Shown: positions 23,151 through 31,965 of the stretch, piece after piece
How the letters are laid out: each line of letters begins with the position of its first letter
Position numbering within the stretch: the stretch's first letter is position 1
Source: Marivita sp046591575
Lineage (GTDB): Bacteria > Pseudomonadota > Alphaproteobacteria > Rhodobacterales > Rhodobacteraceae
DNA: 64,000 bases
Direction of reading: 5' to 3'
Assembly (NCBI RefSeq): GCF_046591575.1
Contig: NZ_JBIQWA010000008.1
Coordinates: forward strand, 146,761-210,760
Notes under the pieces: model-generated
What the model was told of the DNA's origin: nothing
The model's database searches: none
The model's input: only the letters and a program-made list of their open reading frames with translations
Program-made: the position numbers and the translations under genes

Positions 23151-24281
23151 TTACAGGTTCAGCTTGCCGGGGAAGTAATGCTCGTAAGCGAGCGTATAGT
23201 CGGGCGAGTTCATCAACTCGTAATAGACCACCTGGTCGACCCATGCGCGCTGGCTGTCGAGGCACTTCTTCATGAAGGGATCCTGCTCCAGCTCTGGGAT
23301 AAGTTCGTCCCAGGCGTCAAGTTGGGCCGCAAGAATCTCTTCCGAGGTCCGCTGCACATCGACACCGGCCTCGTCGCGCAGATAGGCCAGATCGGCCGAG
23401 TAGCGCCGCGCTGCCTTGGCGGTATTGGCGGTGGAGACGGCCTCGACACCGTGGATCAGGATCGCCCTCAGATCGGGCTCCATATCTTCCATCGTCAAGC
23501 CATTGAACAGGAATTCAAAGCTTTCTGACGCCTGATGATACGAGGACAGGATGTAGTTCTTGGCGACGTCCTGCGCACCGAAATCGCGGTCCGAAGAGGG
23601 GTTGTTGAACTCGAACGCGTCGATCACACCACGCTCCATCGCGGGCACGATCTCACCACCGGGAAGCTGCGCCACCGACATGCCGAGTTTGTTCATCAGA
23701 TCGGCGGCAAGCCCCACAGTGCGGTACTTGAAACCATCGAGATCAGACACCTGACTGACCGGGTCCTTGAACCAGCCAAAGGGCTGTGCGGGCATTGGGA
23801 AAGCCATGTAGCCGTCCACGTCAAGGCCCATGATGTCCTGCGTGAGTTCATCATAAAGCGCCTTGCCGCCACCTTCGTAGAACCAGTTCAGCATCGTGGT
23901 GGCCGAACCCCCAAAAACCGGCCCGGTGCCAAAGAGCGAGGCCGCCTTGTTCTTGCCATACCAGTAGACCGGCACGTCGTGACCGATATCCAGAAGCCCG
24001 TCATTGACTGCATCAAGCACCTGAAACGCGCCGACGACGGCACCGGCTGGCAGCAGATCGATCTTGAGCCGCCCGCCTGCCATCGCCTCGACGCGGGTGA
24101 CGTAATCCTGTGCCATTTCCTGCCAGATGTTGGAGGCAGGCCAAGATGTCTGCATCTTGAGGACCATCGGTGCCTGCGCCAAAACCGCTGGCGCGGCAAG
24201 GCCCGCAACCCCTGCGGCACTGCCGCCAAGGGCTGCTTTTCTCAAAAAGGATCGGCGTCCCATCTTATTGGTATCTGTCAT
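23151..24281 (-). CDS. TRAP transporter substrate-binding protein (DctP family, Tat-exported)
   Basis: The protein has 376 residues. The N-terminus has a twin-arginine signal (GRRSFLRKAALGG) and a cleavage region PAVLAQ. Family hallmarks are LKMQTSWPASNIWQEMAQDY, the ligand region GLDVDGYMAFPMPAQPFGWF with FKYRTVGLAADLMNKLGM, and the conserved segment GGEIVPAMERGVIDAFEFNN. The wording resembles the oxo-acid/TakP-type subgroup, but the ligand is not certain. The amidase in the same operon suggests a ligand related to an amide or its acid. Confidence 0.9.
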   Translation of the reverse strand: MTDTNKMGRRSFLRKAALGGSAAGVAGLAAPAVLAQAPMVLKMQTSWPASNIWQEMAQDYVTRVEAMAGGRLKIDLLPAGAVVGAFQVLDAVNDGLLDIGHDVPVYWYGKNKAASLFGTGPVFGGSATTMLNWFYEGGGKALYDELTQDIMGLDVDGYMAFPMPAQPFGWFKDPVSQVSDLDGFKYRTVGLAADLMNKLGMSVAQLPGGEIVPAMERGVIDAFEFNNPSSDRDFGAQDVAKNYILSSYHQASESFEFLFNGLTMEDMEPDLRAILIHGVEAVSTANTAKAARRYSADLAYLRDEAGVDVQRTSEEILAAQLDAWDELIPELEQDPFMKKCLDSQRAWVDQVVYYELMNSPDYTLAYEHYFPGKLNL

Positions 24282-24593
24282 TTTCTACCTCCCCGTGAAA
24301 ATGAATCGGCGCAGCACAGTGGCGCGCACGATTTGCATTGTCCAATCTGGTCGAACTCCCCCCGACCAGCGGTGCCACACTTTCACCGCACTGTGCGGAT
24401 ATCAAGGAAAAACTTTAGAATTGCGAAGCACTTCTACTTTAAGGCGTCAGGCAGGATCGGTGGCTATTCCAAAGACAACCTTAGCGATTGGAATGCGTAT
24501 TTCCCCCCCCTTGTCAGAGGCTCACGCGGTCCTCACCGTGTAGGCGAAGTTCTGTCCAAATCGTCCGGACAAATCCAGGCCACTCAGGTGGTA
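24282..24593. promoter_or_regulatory. Upstream region of the TRAP/amidase operon
   Basis: This is a 312-bp gap between the end of the ectoine operon and the start of the leftward TRAP operon. It holds no convincing gene. A C8 run lies at 24503-24510 and a GTCCGGAC palindrome near 24563-24570. The region should contain the TRAP promoter. I cannot place a -35/-10 pair with confidence, and I see no strong terminator for the ectoine operon. Confidence 0.35.
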
Positions 24594-26021
24594 TCACGCA
24601 GCGGCCTGGACCGGCATGTCGTTCTTTTGATCAACCAAAGCGTTGTGCAATGCGGCAATTGCTGGGTTCACGAATTGCCGTTCCAGAATGAACTGCACAT
24701 CGACATTGCGCGGGCCTTGGCTGGCACCGATGACTTCCAGTCCCGCATCGGCGATCGCTTGCAATCCGCGGGTCAGAACCGACAATCCAGCCAAATCACG
24801 CCCGATCACCGACGCCATGCCAATCGCGCGCGAGGAGATTTCAGCAGCAGGGTACAGGCTTGCAAGGTCTTTCTCGACTCGGCGCAGCACCTTCATGGAT
24901 GTATCGACATAATGCGTGATCGTGTTGGCATTGGACACTTTCGAGACAATGCGCACATCGTGCCGTGTCAGTATATTGAGGATTGCGCTGTCATATCCTT
25001 TGACACCCACCATATCCTGCTCGAACAGCTCTAGCGCGAAAAGCTCCAGTCCGGTCACGATTTCAACCGCCGCCGTTTCCGGGGCTTGATCGTCGATCAA
25101 GGTGCCTGGGTCATCGGGCTCAAAGGCGTTGGTGACGCGCAATGGAACTTCGGCCTGTCGCAGGGTTTTCGCCGCTTTGGGGTGGATCGCTTCCATTCCC
25201 ATATTGGACAGCTGATCGGCAACATCGTAATTCGTGCGCCCCAACTTGCGGACAGACTTGATGCCCGGAAGATTTGGATCAGCGGAAGACAGTTGAAATT
25301 CCTTGTGAATGATCGCCTCGCGCGCCCCGGTCAACGCTGCCAGTTGGGAAAACGTAACCTCGGAGTAGCCGCGATCATATTGGCTCATCAGACCTTCAGC
25401 GCATTGCGCATAGCCTGTCACGATGGGCATTTCCGTCGAGGGGTCAATGCCGTCCATCGCGGTCCGAATCCGCTCCTCAAGGGTGACATTCCCTTCCTGG
25501 CGCCAACCGGACAGATCGACAAACCGCGCGTTCACCTGCGCGCGTTGCAACATCAGCGTTGTGACAAAGGCGGAATGTGCCTCCCCCAGACCAGAGAGCA
25601 ACTCGCGTGTTTGCGCCATGTTCTCTGACAGGCGGAAATGCCCATAAGAACACAAGCGCTGCAGGTCGATCAGGCAATTGCGGGCATTGAGCAGGCGATC
25701 ATCGACAAAAGCGTTGGCACGTTCAATGTCGGCAGAATTGCCAAGCACCTGACTATGCGCGTCCGTCATCGCCTCGGACACGCGATCCAGACATTCAAAC
25801 CAGCCATGATCGCTATCCTGGTTGGCAAAGGCGGCAAACACTCCGGGCTGGCCGGTTTTTTTGTGCTCCAGCAAAAGATTGGTGATGCCGCTAAAGGCGG
25901 ACACCACAAAAATACGCCCATAAAGCGCGTCGCCTTCGCGGCCTCGGATGATCAGACTGTCGCACAGTTCATTGATACGGCTCATGGATGTGCCGCCGAT
26001 TTTTTCTACGGTGTGGCTCAT
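24594..26021 (-). CDS. ask: Ectoine-specific aspartokinase Ask_Ect
   Basis: The protein has 475 residues from ATG 26021, just past the ectC stop; an ATG at 26030 would add three residues. The aspartokinase N-motif is in the variant form VEKIGGTSMSRINE. The kinase core continues with FVVSAFSGITNLLLEHKKTG and IVTGYAQCAEGLMSQYDRGY. The C-terminal half holds ACT-type regulatory domains (KGYDSAILNILTRHDVRIVS). It phosphorylates aspartate, feeding aspartate-semialdehyde to EctB. Special aspartokinases at the end of ect operons are known to be less feedback-inhibited than the housekeeping enzyme. It is the last gene of ectABC-ask. Confidence 0.92.
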   Translation of the reverse strand: MSHTVEKIGGTSMSRINELCDSLIIRGREGDALYGRIFVVSAFSGITNLLLEHKKTGQPGVFAAFANQDSDHGWFECLDRVSEAMTDAHSQVLGNSADIERANAFVDDRLLNARNCLIDLQRLCSYGHFRLSENMAQTRELLSGLGEAHSAFVTTLMLQRAQVNARFVDLSGWRQEGNVTLEERIRTAMDGIDPSTEMPIVTGYAQCAEGLMSQYDRGYSEVTFSQLAALTGAREAIIHKEFQLSSADPNLPGIKSVRKLGRTNYDVADQLSNMGMEAIHPKAAKTLRQAEVPLRVTNAFEPDDPGTLIDDQAPETAAVEIVTGLELFALELFEQDMVGVKGYDSAILNILTRHDVRIVSKVSNANTITHYVDTSMKVLRRVEKDLASLYPAAEISSRAIGMASVIGRDLAGLSVLTRGLQAIADAGLEVIGASQGPRNVDVQFILERQFVNPAIAALHNALVDQKNDMPVQAAA

Positions 26022-26022
26022 G

Positions 26023-26418
26023 TCAGGCATCCTCTGCGGGTGCGTAAGAACCGTCTTCACGATGCACCTCTGTGCCGGTGACAGGGGGATTAAAGACACA
26101 GGCCATGACCAGTTCTTCTTCCGCCCGAAGTGTATGACGGTCGTGCTCGTTCAGCGCGTACATCACACCCGGATGGATCTGATGCGTTTCGCCAGTTGCA
26201 AGATCGGTGATCGAACCTTTGCCCTGCACGCAATACACGCTTTCAAAGTGATGCTTGTATTCGAACGTGTGTTCGGACCCGGCGTCCAGAAAGGTGATGT
26301 GAAAGGAAAAACCCATTCCGTCATCGGCCAACAACATTCGCACAGATGACCAATTCGCATCTGTCACCACGCGGTTGCGTTCGGTTTTGACAATTTCATT
26401 GAAGTCACGGACGATCAT
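26023..26418 (-). CDS. ectC: Ectoine synthase EctC
   Basis: The protein has 131 residues, the usual length. It is a cupin with the EctC start MIVRDFNEIVKTERNRVV, the region MGFSFHITFLDAGSEHTFEY and the metal/cupin strand HFESVYCVQGKGSITDLATG. The second cupin motif HPGVMYALNEHDRHTLRAEE is also present. It cyclises N-gamma-acetyl-diaminobutyrate to ectoine, a compatible solute that protects against salt stress. The gene lies 3 nt after ectB. Confidence 0.96.
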   Translation of the reverse strand: MIVRDFNEIVKTERNRVVTDANWSSVRMLLADDGMGFSFHITFLDAGSEHTFEYKHHFESVYCVQGKGSITDLATGETHQIHPGVMYALNEHDRHTLRAEEELVMACVFNPPVTGTEVHREDGSYAPAEDA

Positions 26419-26421
26419 GAA

Positions 26422-27720
26422 TCATTCTCCCGCCATTGCGTGTTTTTCTTGTCCAACCGTCACGTCCCATGTCGCATCCTTTAGGATTTCAAGACCGGTC
26501 TGCAAGGTAGCATCCGGAATTGTCAAAGGAGCAAGCACCTTCACGACTTCGTCGTAGGCACCGGATGTTTCGATGATCAGGCCCTTTTCAAACGCCCTTG
26601 CGCAGATCTCCTCGGCCAAGTCGCCCGACCCAACATCAACGCCCTGCATCATGCCACGCCCCTTCAGCGTCGCCCCCGGGACAAGCGCTGCCACGTCCTG
26701 CAACCCTTCGGTCAGGGCTTCTGATTTCTTGGCGATGTCATGCTCGAAGGAATCATCAGACCAGAATTTTTCCAAAGCGACCCGTGCCGTTACAAATGCA
26801 TGTGTGTTGCCCCGGAATGTGCCGTTGTGTTCTGCTGGTTTCCAGATGTCGTGTTTTGGCTTCACCAACAACGCCGCGAAGGGCAAGCCCATTCCGGAAA
26901 AGCTCTTTGCCATCGGGATCAAATCGGGCTCTATCCCCATCTTTTCGAATGAGAAGAACGTGCCGGTGCGACCGCAACCGGCCTGGATGTCATCAATAAT
27001 CAACAACGCACCGTGCTTTTTGGCCAGCTTGGCGATGCCGCGCAGCCACTTCGTTGATGCGGCGTTCAGGCCGCCTTCGCCTTGAACGGGTTCGACGATG
27101 AACGCAGCCGGAGCATCCACACCGCTTGACGGGTTTTCCAACAAGGTTTCGATCTGCGCCAAGGTATCGGCATCATTGCCGAACGCGCCTTCGAACGGCA
27201 TCCGCGAAACACCGCACAGCGGCCCACCGCCGGCCCCGTCCCGCTTGGCAGCGTTGCCTGTGCAGGACAACGCGCCCATCGTCATTCCGTGAAATCCGTT
27301 GGTAAAGGCGATGATATTGCGGCGACCTGTTACTTTACGCGCCAGTTTCATTGCTGCTTCGACGGCATTGGTGCCGGTTGGACCGGTCATCATAACTTTG
27401 TAGTCCATACCGCGCGGTTTCAGAATGATATTTTCAAACGCGGCAAGAAACTGGGCTTTTGCGTCGGTGTGCATGTCCAGGCCATGGGTGACACCGTCGG
27501 CCATGATATGATCGACCAGCGCTTTTTTCATGTCTGGATCGTTGTGTCCGTAGTTAAGCGAAGAACATCCGGCGAGGAAATCAATATAGGTCCGACCGGA
27601 CTCATCCGTCATTTCAGCGCCTTGGGCTTTGACGAAGGTGGTTTCAAAGCTTCGGCAATATGACCGGGCTTCGCTTTCGCGGCGTTCAAATATTGTCTCT
27701 GAGGTCATGTCTTTAGGCAT
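26422..27720 (-). CDS. ectB: Diaminobutyrate-2-oxoglutarate transaminase EctB
   Basis: The protein has 432 residues; ATG 27708 (MTSETIFERRES) is an alternative start. It is a class III PLP aminotransferase. The cofactor-phosphate region is MMTGPTGTNAVEAAMKLARK, LLIIDDIQAGCGRTGTFFSF contains the PLP-binding Asp, and the Schiff-base lysine is in MAKSFSGMGLPFA. It converts aspartate-semialdehyde to 2,4-diaminobutyrate with glutamate as amino donor. It follows ectA after about 50 nt. Confidence 0.96.
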   Translation of the reverse strand: MPKDMTSETIFERRESEARSYCRSFETTFVKAQGAEMTDESGRTYIDFLAGCSSLNYGHNDPDMKKALVDHIMADGVTHGLDMHTDAKAQFLAAFENIILKPRGMDYKVMMTGPTGTNAVEAAMKLARKVTGRRNIIAFTNGFHGMTMGALSCTGNAAKRDGAGGGPLCGVSRMPFEGAFGNDADTLAQIETLLENPSSGVDAPAAFIVEPVQGEGGLNAASTKWLRGIAKLAKKHGALLIIDDIQAGCGRTGTFFSFEKMGIEPDLIPMAKSFSGMGLPFAALLVKPKHDIWKPAEHNGTFRGNTHAFVTARVALEKFWSDDSFEHDIAKKSEALTEGLQDVAALVPGATLKGRGMMQGVDVGSGDLAEEICARAFEKGLIIETSGAYDEVVKVLAPLTIPDATLQTGLEILKDATWDVTVGQEKHAMAGE

Positions 27721-27771
27721 AGCTTTTCCTTTCGCATTCGATGCGTTGGATAATTGGGGTCAGTGTTGATT

Positions 27772-28305
27772 TCAGGCTGCGTGTTGCAGCGTGCCGCGTT
27801 CGGGAAGCGTGATCGTGACCATGTGTTCGGTCTCGTGCTGGCCGGCAAAATGCGCGTCCCGGTCGAAATGTGATGCGTGCTGCAAATCGCCGCCGACGGC
27901 GAATGCAAAGCTTTTGAACAAGGCCCATGACGCGTCGTTGTCGCGCGTGATCGTGGTTTTGAGCGCGACCGCATCGCGAGCGCTATCGCGATTGATCAGC
28001 TCCAGAAGCATTTTCTTGCCAAGCCCCAGCCCGCGCGCATTCGGGCTGACAGCAACCTGCCAGACGAAAAGCTCTTTGGTGTTGGGAATAATGTGGCCAG
28101 AGATCCAGCCCAAGATGGCACCCTCGAATTCGGCGACCACGCAGGTATCGCGAAAATGATCCGCTTGGATCAGATTTGCATACATCGAGTTCTCGTCAAG
28201 AGGTTTGCAGCTTTTGATCAAGCTCCAGATATCTGCGCCGTCGCTAGGGTCTGGCGTGCGTAGGCGAAGGCTCGGGGTGGTCGAAGCGGTCATATCTTCG
28301 GGCAT
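27772..28305 (-). CDS. ectA: Diaminobutyrate acetyltransferase EctA
   Basis: The protein has 177 residues. It is a GNAT fold with an EctA-typical start (LRLRTPDPSDGADIWSLIKS, then CKPLDENSMYANLI). The acetyl-CoA loop is VSPNARGLGLGKKMLLELIN, and the C-terminal strand region contains DNDASWALFKSFAFAVGGDL. It acetylates the gamma-amino group of diaminobutyrate. It is the first gene of the ectABC-ask operon. GTCC of an AGGAC-type ribosome site lies just before the ATG on the coding strand. Confidence 0.95.
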   Translation of the reverse strand: MPEDMTASTTPSLRLRTPDPSDGADIWSLIKSCKPLDENSMYANLIQADHFRDTCVVAEFEGAILGWISGHIIPNTKELFVWQVAVSPNARGLGLGKKMLLELINRDSARDAVALKTTITRDNDASWALFKSFAFAVGGDLQHASHFDRDAHFAGQHETEHMVTITLPERGTLQHAA

Positions 28306-28367
28306 GGGTCCTCATCAAAATTGCTGCTTCGTAGATAAAGGACTGAAAAAATAATTCAACCAGTGAA

Positions 28368-28381
28368 GCACAATTTTGTGC
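28368..28381. promoter_or_regulatory. Candidate EctR operator upstream of ectA
   Basis: GCACAA, two T bases and TTGTGC form a perfect two-armed palindrome 62 nt upstream of ectA, in an AT-rich divergent gap. MarR-family EctR1 from methylotrophs is known to bind a pseudopalindrome with a two-base centre at the ectA promoter, which is the basis for this call. Binding itself is inferred. Confidence 0.45.
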
Positions 28382-28501
28382 GCTTATACGGAAATTTAGG
28401 CAAAAAACCCCCATAAATGTAAAAAACTCCACAAAAATAGCTTAGCATTCTGAATGGTATCCTTAGTAAAGCTAATATATTTTCTAAATATACTTCGTAC
28501 G

Positions 28502-28531
28502 TTGAAATTTCTGCAGATGCTGTGGCATAAT
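28502..28531 (+). promoter_or_regulatory. Possible ectR promoter close to its start codon
   Basis: TTGAAA at 28502-28507 and CATAAT at 28526-28531 are 18 bp apart, a fair sigma-70 match. If used, transcription would begin at or near ATG 28538 and the message would be almost leaderless. No ribosome site was seen before 28538. Confidence 0.3.
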
Positions 28532-28537
28532 CCGTTT

Positions 28538-29038
28538 ATGGAAAGCCCGTCTTCGGAACGCATTGATGAATGCCTCATTGCCCTGCGGCGCATTCTGCGC
28601 GCGACGTCGATGTACGATCGCGAACTTGCCAACGCGACAGGTGTCACACCAGCGCAGCTGCGGGTTCTGCAGCTTTTGGATTTCAAAGACAACTTTACGA
28701 TGACGCCAAAGGCTTTGGCCGCCCAGATGGGCATTGCGCAGGCCACCGTGACGGCCATCATCGACAAACTGCAAGCGTCTGGTATGCTGACACGCAACCG
28801 GTCGGAAACCGACCGGCGTCAGACAAATCTGGCAATCACAGAGGTCGGCCGTGCAACCGTGCACGCCGCGCCAGACGCTCTTCAACAACGGTTTGTGCGC
28901 GCCTTTGATCGGATGCATGATTGGGAGCAATCCCAGCTTGTTGCATCCTTGCAACGCGTCGCATCCATGTTGGATGCCAATGATCTTGATGCATCACCGG
29001 TGCTCACAACGCGGGAACTTCATGCATCGACAAAGTGA
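28538..29038 (+). CDS. ectR: MarR-family regulator of ectoine synthesis, EctR-like
   Basis: The protein has 166 residues from ATG 28538 (MESPSSERIDECLIALRRIL). Starts at 28454 and 28517 would add a hydrophobic, untypical leader. The winged helix-turn-helix is clear: GVTPAQLRVLQLLDF, then ALAAQMGIAQATVTAIIDKL for the recognition helix, and the wing with DRRQTNLAITEVGR. It is divergent from ectA. EctR proteins repress ect genes at low salinity in the systems studied, so repression is expected here by analogy. The C-terminal part is the dimerising helix region. Confidence 0.85.
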   Translation: MESPSSERIDECLIALRRILRATSMYDRELANATGVTPAQLRVLQLLDFKDNFTMTPKALAAQMGIAQATVTAIIDKLQASGMLTRNRSETDRRQTNLAITEVGRATVHAAPDALQQRFVRAFDRMHDWEQSQLVASLQRVASMLDANDLDASPVLTTRELHASTK

Positions 29039-29109
29039 ACCGGACGCGATGTTCGTGGTGTGTGCGTATCGTTTGAAACCCATTTGTCAAACAGCGCGCT
29101 TAACTGGTT

Positions 29110-29123
29110 TTGACTTTGATCAA
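29110..29123 (+). promoter_or_regulatory. FNR/NNR-type box upstream of nirX
   Basis: TTGAC-TTTG-ATCAA is close to the FNR consensus TTGAT-N4-ATCAA and lies 116 nt before nirX. This fits anaerobic or nitric-oxide-dependent control of the nir region by a Crp/Fnr regulator. Confidence 0.6.
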
Positions 29124-29239
29124 GGTCTCTCCGCGCATAGGTGCTAAGCATCCTTCAGAGGAGTTGCTACGCGGGTCGAACCGTGCCGATACAGTGCGTG
29201 AATGTAAGGTGCGGCGGTCGTCAGGCGGGAGGATAACAG

Positions 29240-30148
29240 GTGACACAATCTGTCTGGACGCGACGTAGAGTTCTGCAAATAGCGGCTGCGCTGCCATTTG
29301 CAGGCGTATCAGCACATGCATGGGCGGAAGCGCCGGTTGCGCAGTGGCGTGGCACGGCTTTGGGCGCTGACTCGCAAATCGTGCTGTCCGGTTTGGATCA
29401 GGATGAGGCCGCCCCTGTTTTCGCGCTAGTGCGTGACGAGATCGCGCGCCTTGAAAGCATCTTTAGCCTCTATGACCGAATGTCAGAGCTGTCGCGATTG
29501 AACTCAGACAAGACTTTGGCGCGCCCGTCGCCAGAGCTGATTGAGGTGCTTGATCTGTCGCACACGGTCTGGTCCGCTTCGTTCGGAGCATTTGACCCAA
29601 CGGTGCAGCCGCTGTGGCAGGCGCGCGCGATGGACCTGGAACAGCCAGCTGACAAGTATACCTTTGCTGATGTTCTGTTTTCATCTGACCTTGTCACCCT
29701 TCGGCCGAATATGGCGCTCACGCTGAACGGAGTTGCGCAGGGGTATATCACTGACCAAATCGCCGACATGCTACGAGGGCAGGGTTTGGTCGATGTTGTG
29801 GTCGACGCAGGCGAGCAGCGGGTGCTGGGCACGCGACCGGATGGAACCGCTTGGCGGGCGGGTGTTGCGGATTCTGCCGGTCAGGTTGTTAAGATGATAT
29901 CACTACGGGATCACGCGCTTGCCACATCTTCGGGTGCGGGAACCCTGCTGGGGCAGGGGGCGGGGCATATCCTTGACGCGCGAACGGGAGTGTCGGCGGA
30001 CCTGTGGTCCACGCTTAGCATCACGCATGATCATGCGGCGGTTGCCGATGCCGTTTCGACAGCCGCCTGTTGTTTGACCGAGACCGAAACCGACCATCTT
30101 TTGAAAGCGTTTGACGGTGCGAAAATCGCCTATCGGGCAAAAAGCTAG
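29240..30148 (+). CDS. nirX: ApbE-type FAD:protein FMN transferase NirX
   Basis: The protein has 302 residues from GTG 29240, preceded by GGGAGG. The N-terminus has a twin-arginine-like signal (TRRRVLQIAAALPFAG) ending in AWA, so it is periplasmic. ApbE motifs are LESIFSLYDRMSELSRLNSD, FGAFDPTVQPLW, LTLNGVAQGYITDQIADML and GHILDARTGVSADLWSTLSI. The enzyme attaches FMN to a threonine of partner proteins; here the partner should be the FMN domain of NirI (gene at 32557). In Paracoccus the homologues nirX and nirI are linked next to nirS. NosX is the paralogue in nitrous oxide reduction, but no nosZ is present here. Confidence 0.88.
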   Translation: MTQSVWTRRRVLQIAAALPFAGVSAHAWAEAPVAQWRGTALGADSQIVLSGLDQDEAAPVFALVRDEIARLESIFSLYDRMSELSRLNSDKTLARPSPELIEVLDLSHTVWSASFGAFDPTVQPLWQARAMDLEQPADKYTFADVLFSSDLVTLRPNMALTLNGVAQGYITDQIADMLRGQGLVDVVVDAGEQRVLGTRPDGTAWRAGVADSAGQVVKMISLRDHALATSSGAGTLLGQGAGHILDARTGVSADLWSTLSITHDHAAVADAVSTAACCLTETETDHLLKAFDGAKIAYRAKS

Positions 30149-30837
30149 TCTTTGGCAACAAGTGCGCGCAACGCGGCCGGGTTTTCGATCTGGGCATGGT
30201 GCCCCTTGATACGCACGCCATGGTTTCGCAAATCCGAAAAAGTGCGCGACAATTGTTGCGGGCTTGTTCCAAGCTGCGCTGCAATCAGCGATTTACTGAA
30301 GGGCAGTGTCACCTGAGTCGGGGTTTCCATGTCTGCGTTCAGATCCAGCAGAAATTTGGCCAGACGCTCCCGAATGGTATTGGATTTCAGCTCTTCGATC
30401 TGGTCCACCAAAGCGTGGAGTTTTTGATACTGCGAGGCAAGCGTATGCGCCAGCATCCTGCGGTCAGTTTGCATCAAATCAAGCAGTGACGCGCCGTGCA
30501 TGGACAAGACCCGCAATTCGGTCATGGCTTGCGCAGACGCGGGATACGCCTTGCCAAGCAAAGCCGCAGCTTCGGCAAGTGTGTCTCCTTTTTGGAATGT
30601 GGCGATTAACGTGTTGGACCCGTCACGTTCATCGCGGGTGATTTGTGCCCATCCCTCCAGGATCAGAAAAAAATCATGACCGGCATCGCCTTGCTGAAAC
30701 AGATAGTCTGATCGCCCAAGCGTTTTGATCGTTCCCCGCGCCGCAAAATCCGCAATCTCATCCGGGTGCATCGCCGAGCAAAGGGCAGATGTCTTCAGGA
30801 CATCGCGATCCTGCCGCGTAAGAAGAGACGCATCCAT
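30145..30837 (-). CDS. Crp/Fnr-family regulator (Dnr/Nnr-like) A
   Basis: The protein has 230 residues. The cyclic-nucleotide-like sensor domain is visible (RSDYLFQQGDAGHDFFLILE and IATFQKGDTLAEAAALLG). A dimer helix with QIEELKSNTIRERLAKFLLD and a helix-turn-helix (SLIAAQLGTSPQQLSRTFSD) follow. It lacks the N-terminal cysteine set of FNR, so direct iron-sulfur oxygen sensing is unlikely. Relatives near nir genes often respond to nitric oxide through heme, which is the likely role. Its end overlaps the nirX end by 4 nt. Confidence 0.82.
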   Translation of the reverse strand: MDASLLTRQDRDVLKTSALCSAMHPDEIADFAARGTIKTLGRSDYLFQQGDAGHDFFLILEGWAQITRDERDGSNTLIATFQKGDTLAEAAALLGKAYPASAQAMTELRVLSMHGASLLDLMQTDRRMLAHTLASQYQKLHALVDQIEELKSNTIRERLAKFLLDLNADMETPTQVTLPFSKSLIAAQLGTSPQQLSRTFSDLRNHGVRIKGHHAQIENPAALRALVAKD

Positions 30838-31263
30838 GAGCTGTTTCCTTGGGCAATTGCTGTTTAGGCTTAGCGGGAGGTGTCGTGCTTTTGCGTCATT
30901 GCGAATGTCTGTTTAAGCGCTCTTCCACTGGAAAGCGACAGGGCGTGTCCGGTGCGATCTGGGATAAGTTTGCAGGCGACCTGTCCCCATAGCCAACCAG
31001 CGGCAATACGTCACTGACTGTTCCGCCGTCACTCTATCCACTGGTGTTTGAGCCTTTGTCGCAACGCATATTGAGCGGACGTGTTGCGCTGCTCAGATTT
31101 GCAAAAGTCCCGGTTCACATTTTTCGCTCAGAAATTTGAGGAATCACAAAGACAGACCAAACTGTCAACTTATTGTGACACAAAATTGTTTCCTGGATGT
31201 ACCGGGACTCACTATGTGCAGCGGCCTAGCCAGCCTGCTGCAGGAACTAAGGGACGCTGCAGA
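30838..31263. promoter_or_regulatory. Intergenic region between the two divergent Crp/Fnr genes
   Basis: These 426 bp lie between two divergent regulator genes and have lower GC than their surroundings. No convincing gene is seen; an in-frame leader can be read from 31081 but lacks family similarity. AAGGGA about 10 nt before ATG 31264 is the ribosome site for the rightward gene. TGTCA-N8-TGACA (31160-31177) is an inverted repeat of the type bound by Crp-family proteins, although not an exact FNR box. Confidence 0.4.
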
Positions 31264-31965
31264 ATGGATTGTATGTTTGAAACGGCCTGTGAGGCTGCGA
31301 TATTTCAACATGTGTCGAAGGATAATGCGCTGAATCTGATCAAAAACTCTGTTATGCGCCGTGTAAACCGCGGAGCCTCTATCTTTCTTCAGGGCGAAGC
31401 GGCACACAGTTTGTTTATCGTGCTGGATGGTTGGATCAAAACATATCGCATGACACCGTGCGGCAATGAGGCCGTTGTCGGAGTGTTTACAAAATCTGAC
31501 ACATTCGGCGAGGAAGCCGCCGTTCCGGATCAGACATTCCTGGCAGGCGCAGAAGCTGTGACCGAAGCCGCTGTTTTGCAGATCGAGTCGGAATTTCTGT
31601 CCAAGGCAATGGCAGAGGATCTGGCGCTGTGCCAGTCTATGCTGTCAGGCGCCCTGCATCAAAAAAGCTGTCTTGTTCAGCATGTCGAACAGTTGAAAAG
31701 CCACACGGCTGGACAAAGGATCGCCGATTTTTTGCTATCCTTGTGTCGGGATGAAAAAGGCAACTGCACAGTCATACTGCCCTATGACAAGGTTTTGATA
31801 GCCGCCTGGCTTGGCATGAAGCCGGAATCTTTGTCTCGGGCGTTTCGGCGGCTCAGGCTTTATGGCGTGACAATCAAAAAGAACCACGCAGTGATTGAAT
31901 CAGTGGAACGTTTGTTGGACTATGCCGACGAAGACCCCGCAGAGGCATGGAGCGCGCGTGTATGA
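31264..31965 (+). CDS. Crp/Fnr-family regulator (Dnr/Nnr-like) B
   Basis: The protein has 233 residues from ATG 31264, supported by AAGGGA upstream and by the family N-terminus. The sensor beta-barrel includes ASIFLQGEAAHSLFIVLDGW and VGVFTKSDTFGEEAAVPDQT. The linker helix has QHVEQLKSHTAGQRIADFLL, and the DNA-binding helix VLIAAWLGMKPESLSRAFRR. Cysteines occur at positions 3 and 9, but the full FNR cluster set is missing. It overlaps the DUF4202 gene by ATGA. Control of nir genes by redox state or NO is inferred from position. Confidence 0.82.
   Translation: MDCMFETACEAAIFQHVSKDNALNLIKNSVMRRVNRGASIFLQGEAAHSLFIVLDGWIKTYRMTPCGNEAVVGVFTKSDTFGEEAAVPDQTFLAGAEAVTEAAVLQIESEFLSKAMAEDLALCQSMLSGALHQKSCLVQHVEQLKSHTAGQRIADFLLSLCRDEKGNCTVILPYDKVLIAAWLGMKPESLSRAFRRLRLYGVTIKKNHAVIESVERLLDYADEDPAEAWSARV

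Noticed and set aside
24503..24510. C8 run as a phase-variable promoter element
   Set aside because: It lies more than 200 bp upstream of the TRAP gene start with no promoter elements around it, so chance is the simpler explanation.
23535..25034. A 499-codon plus-strand open frame across the TRAP binding-protein and aspartokinase genes
   Set aside because: It is antisense to two well-identified genes and to the gap between them, with no domain pattern.
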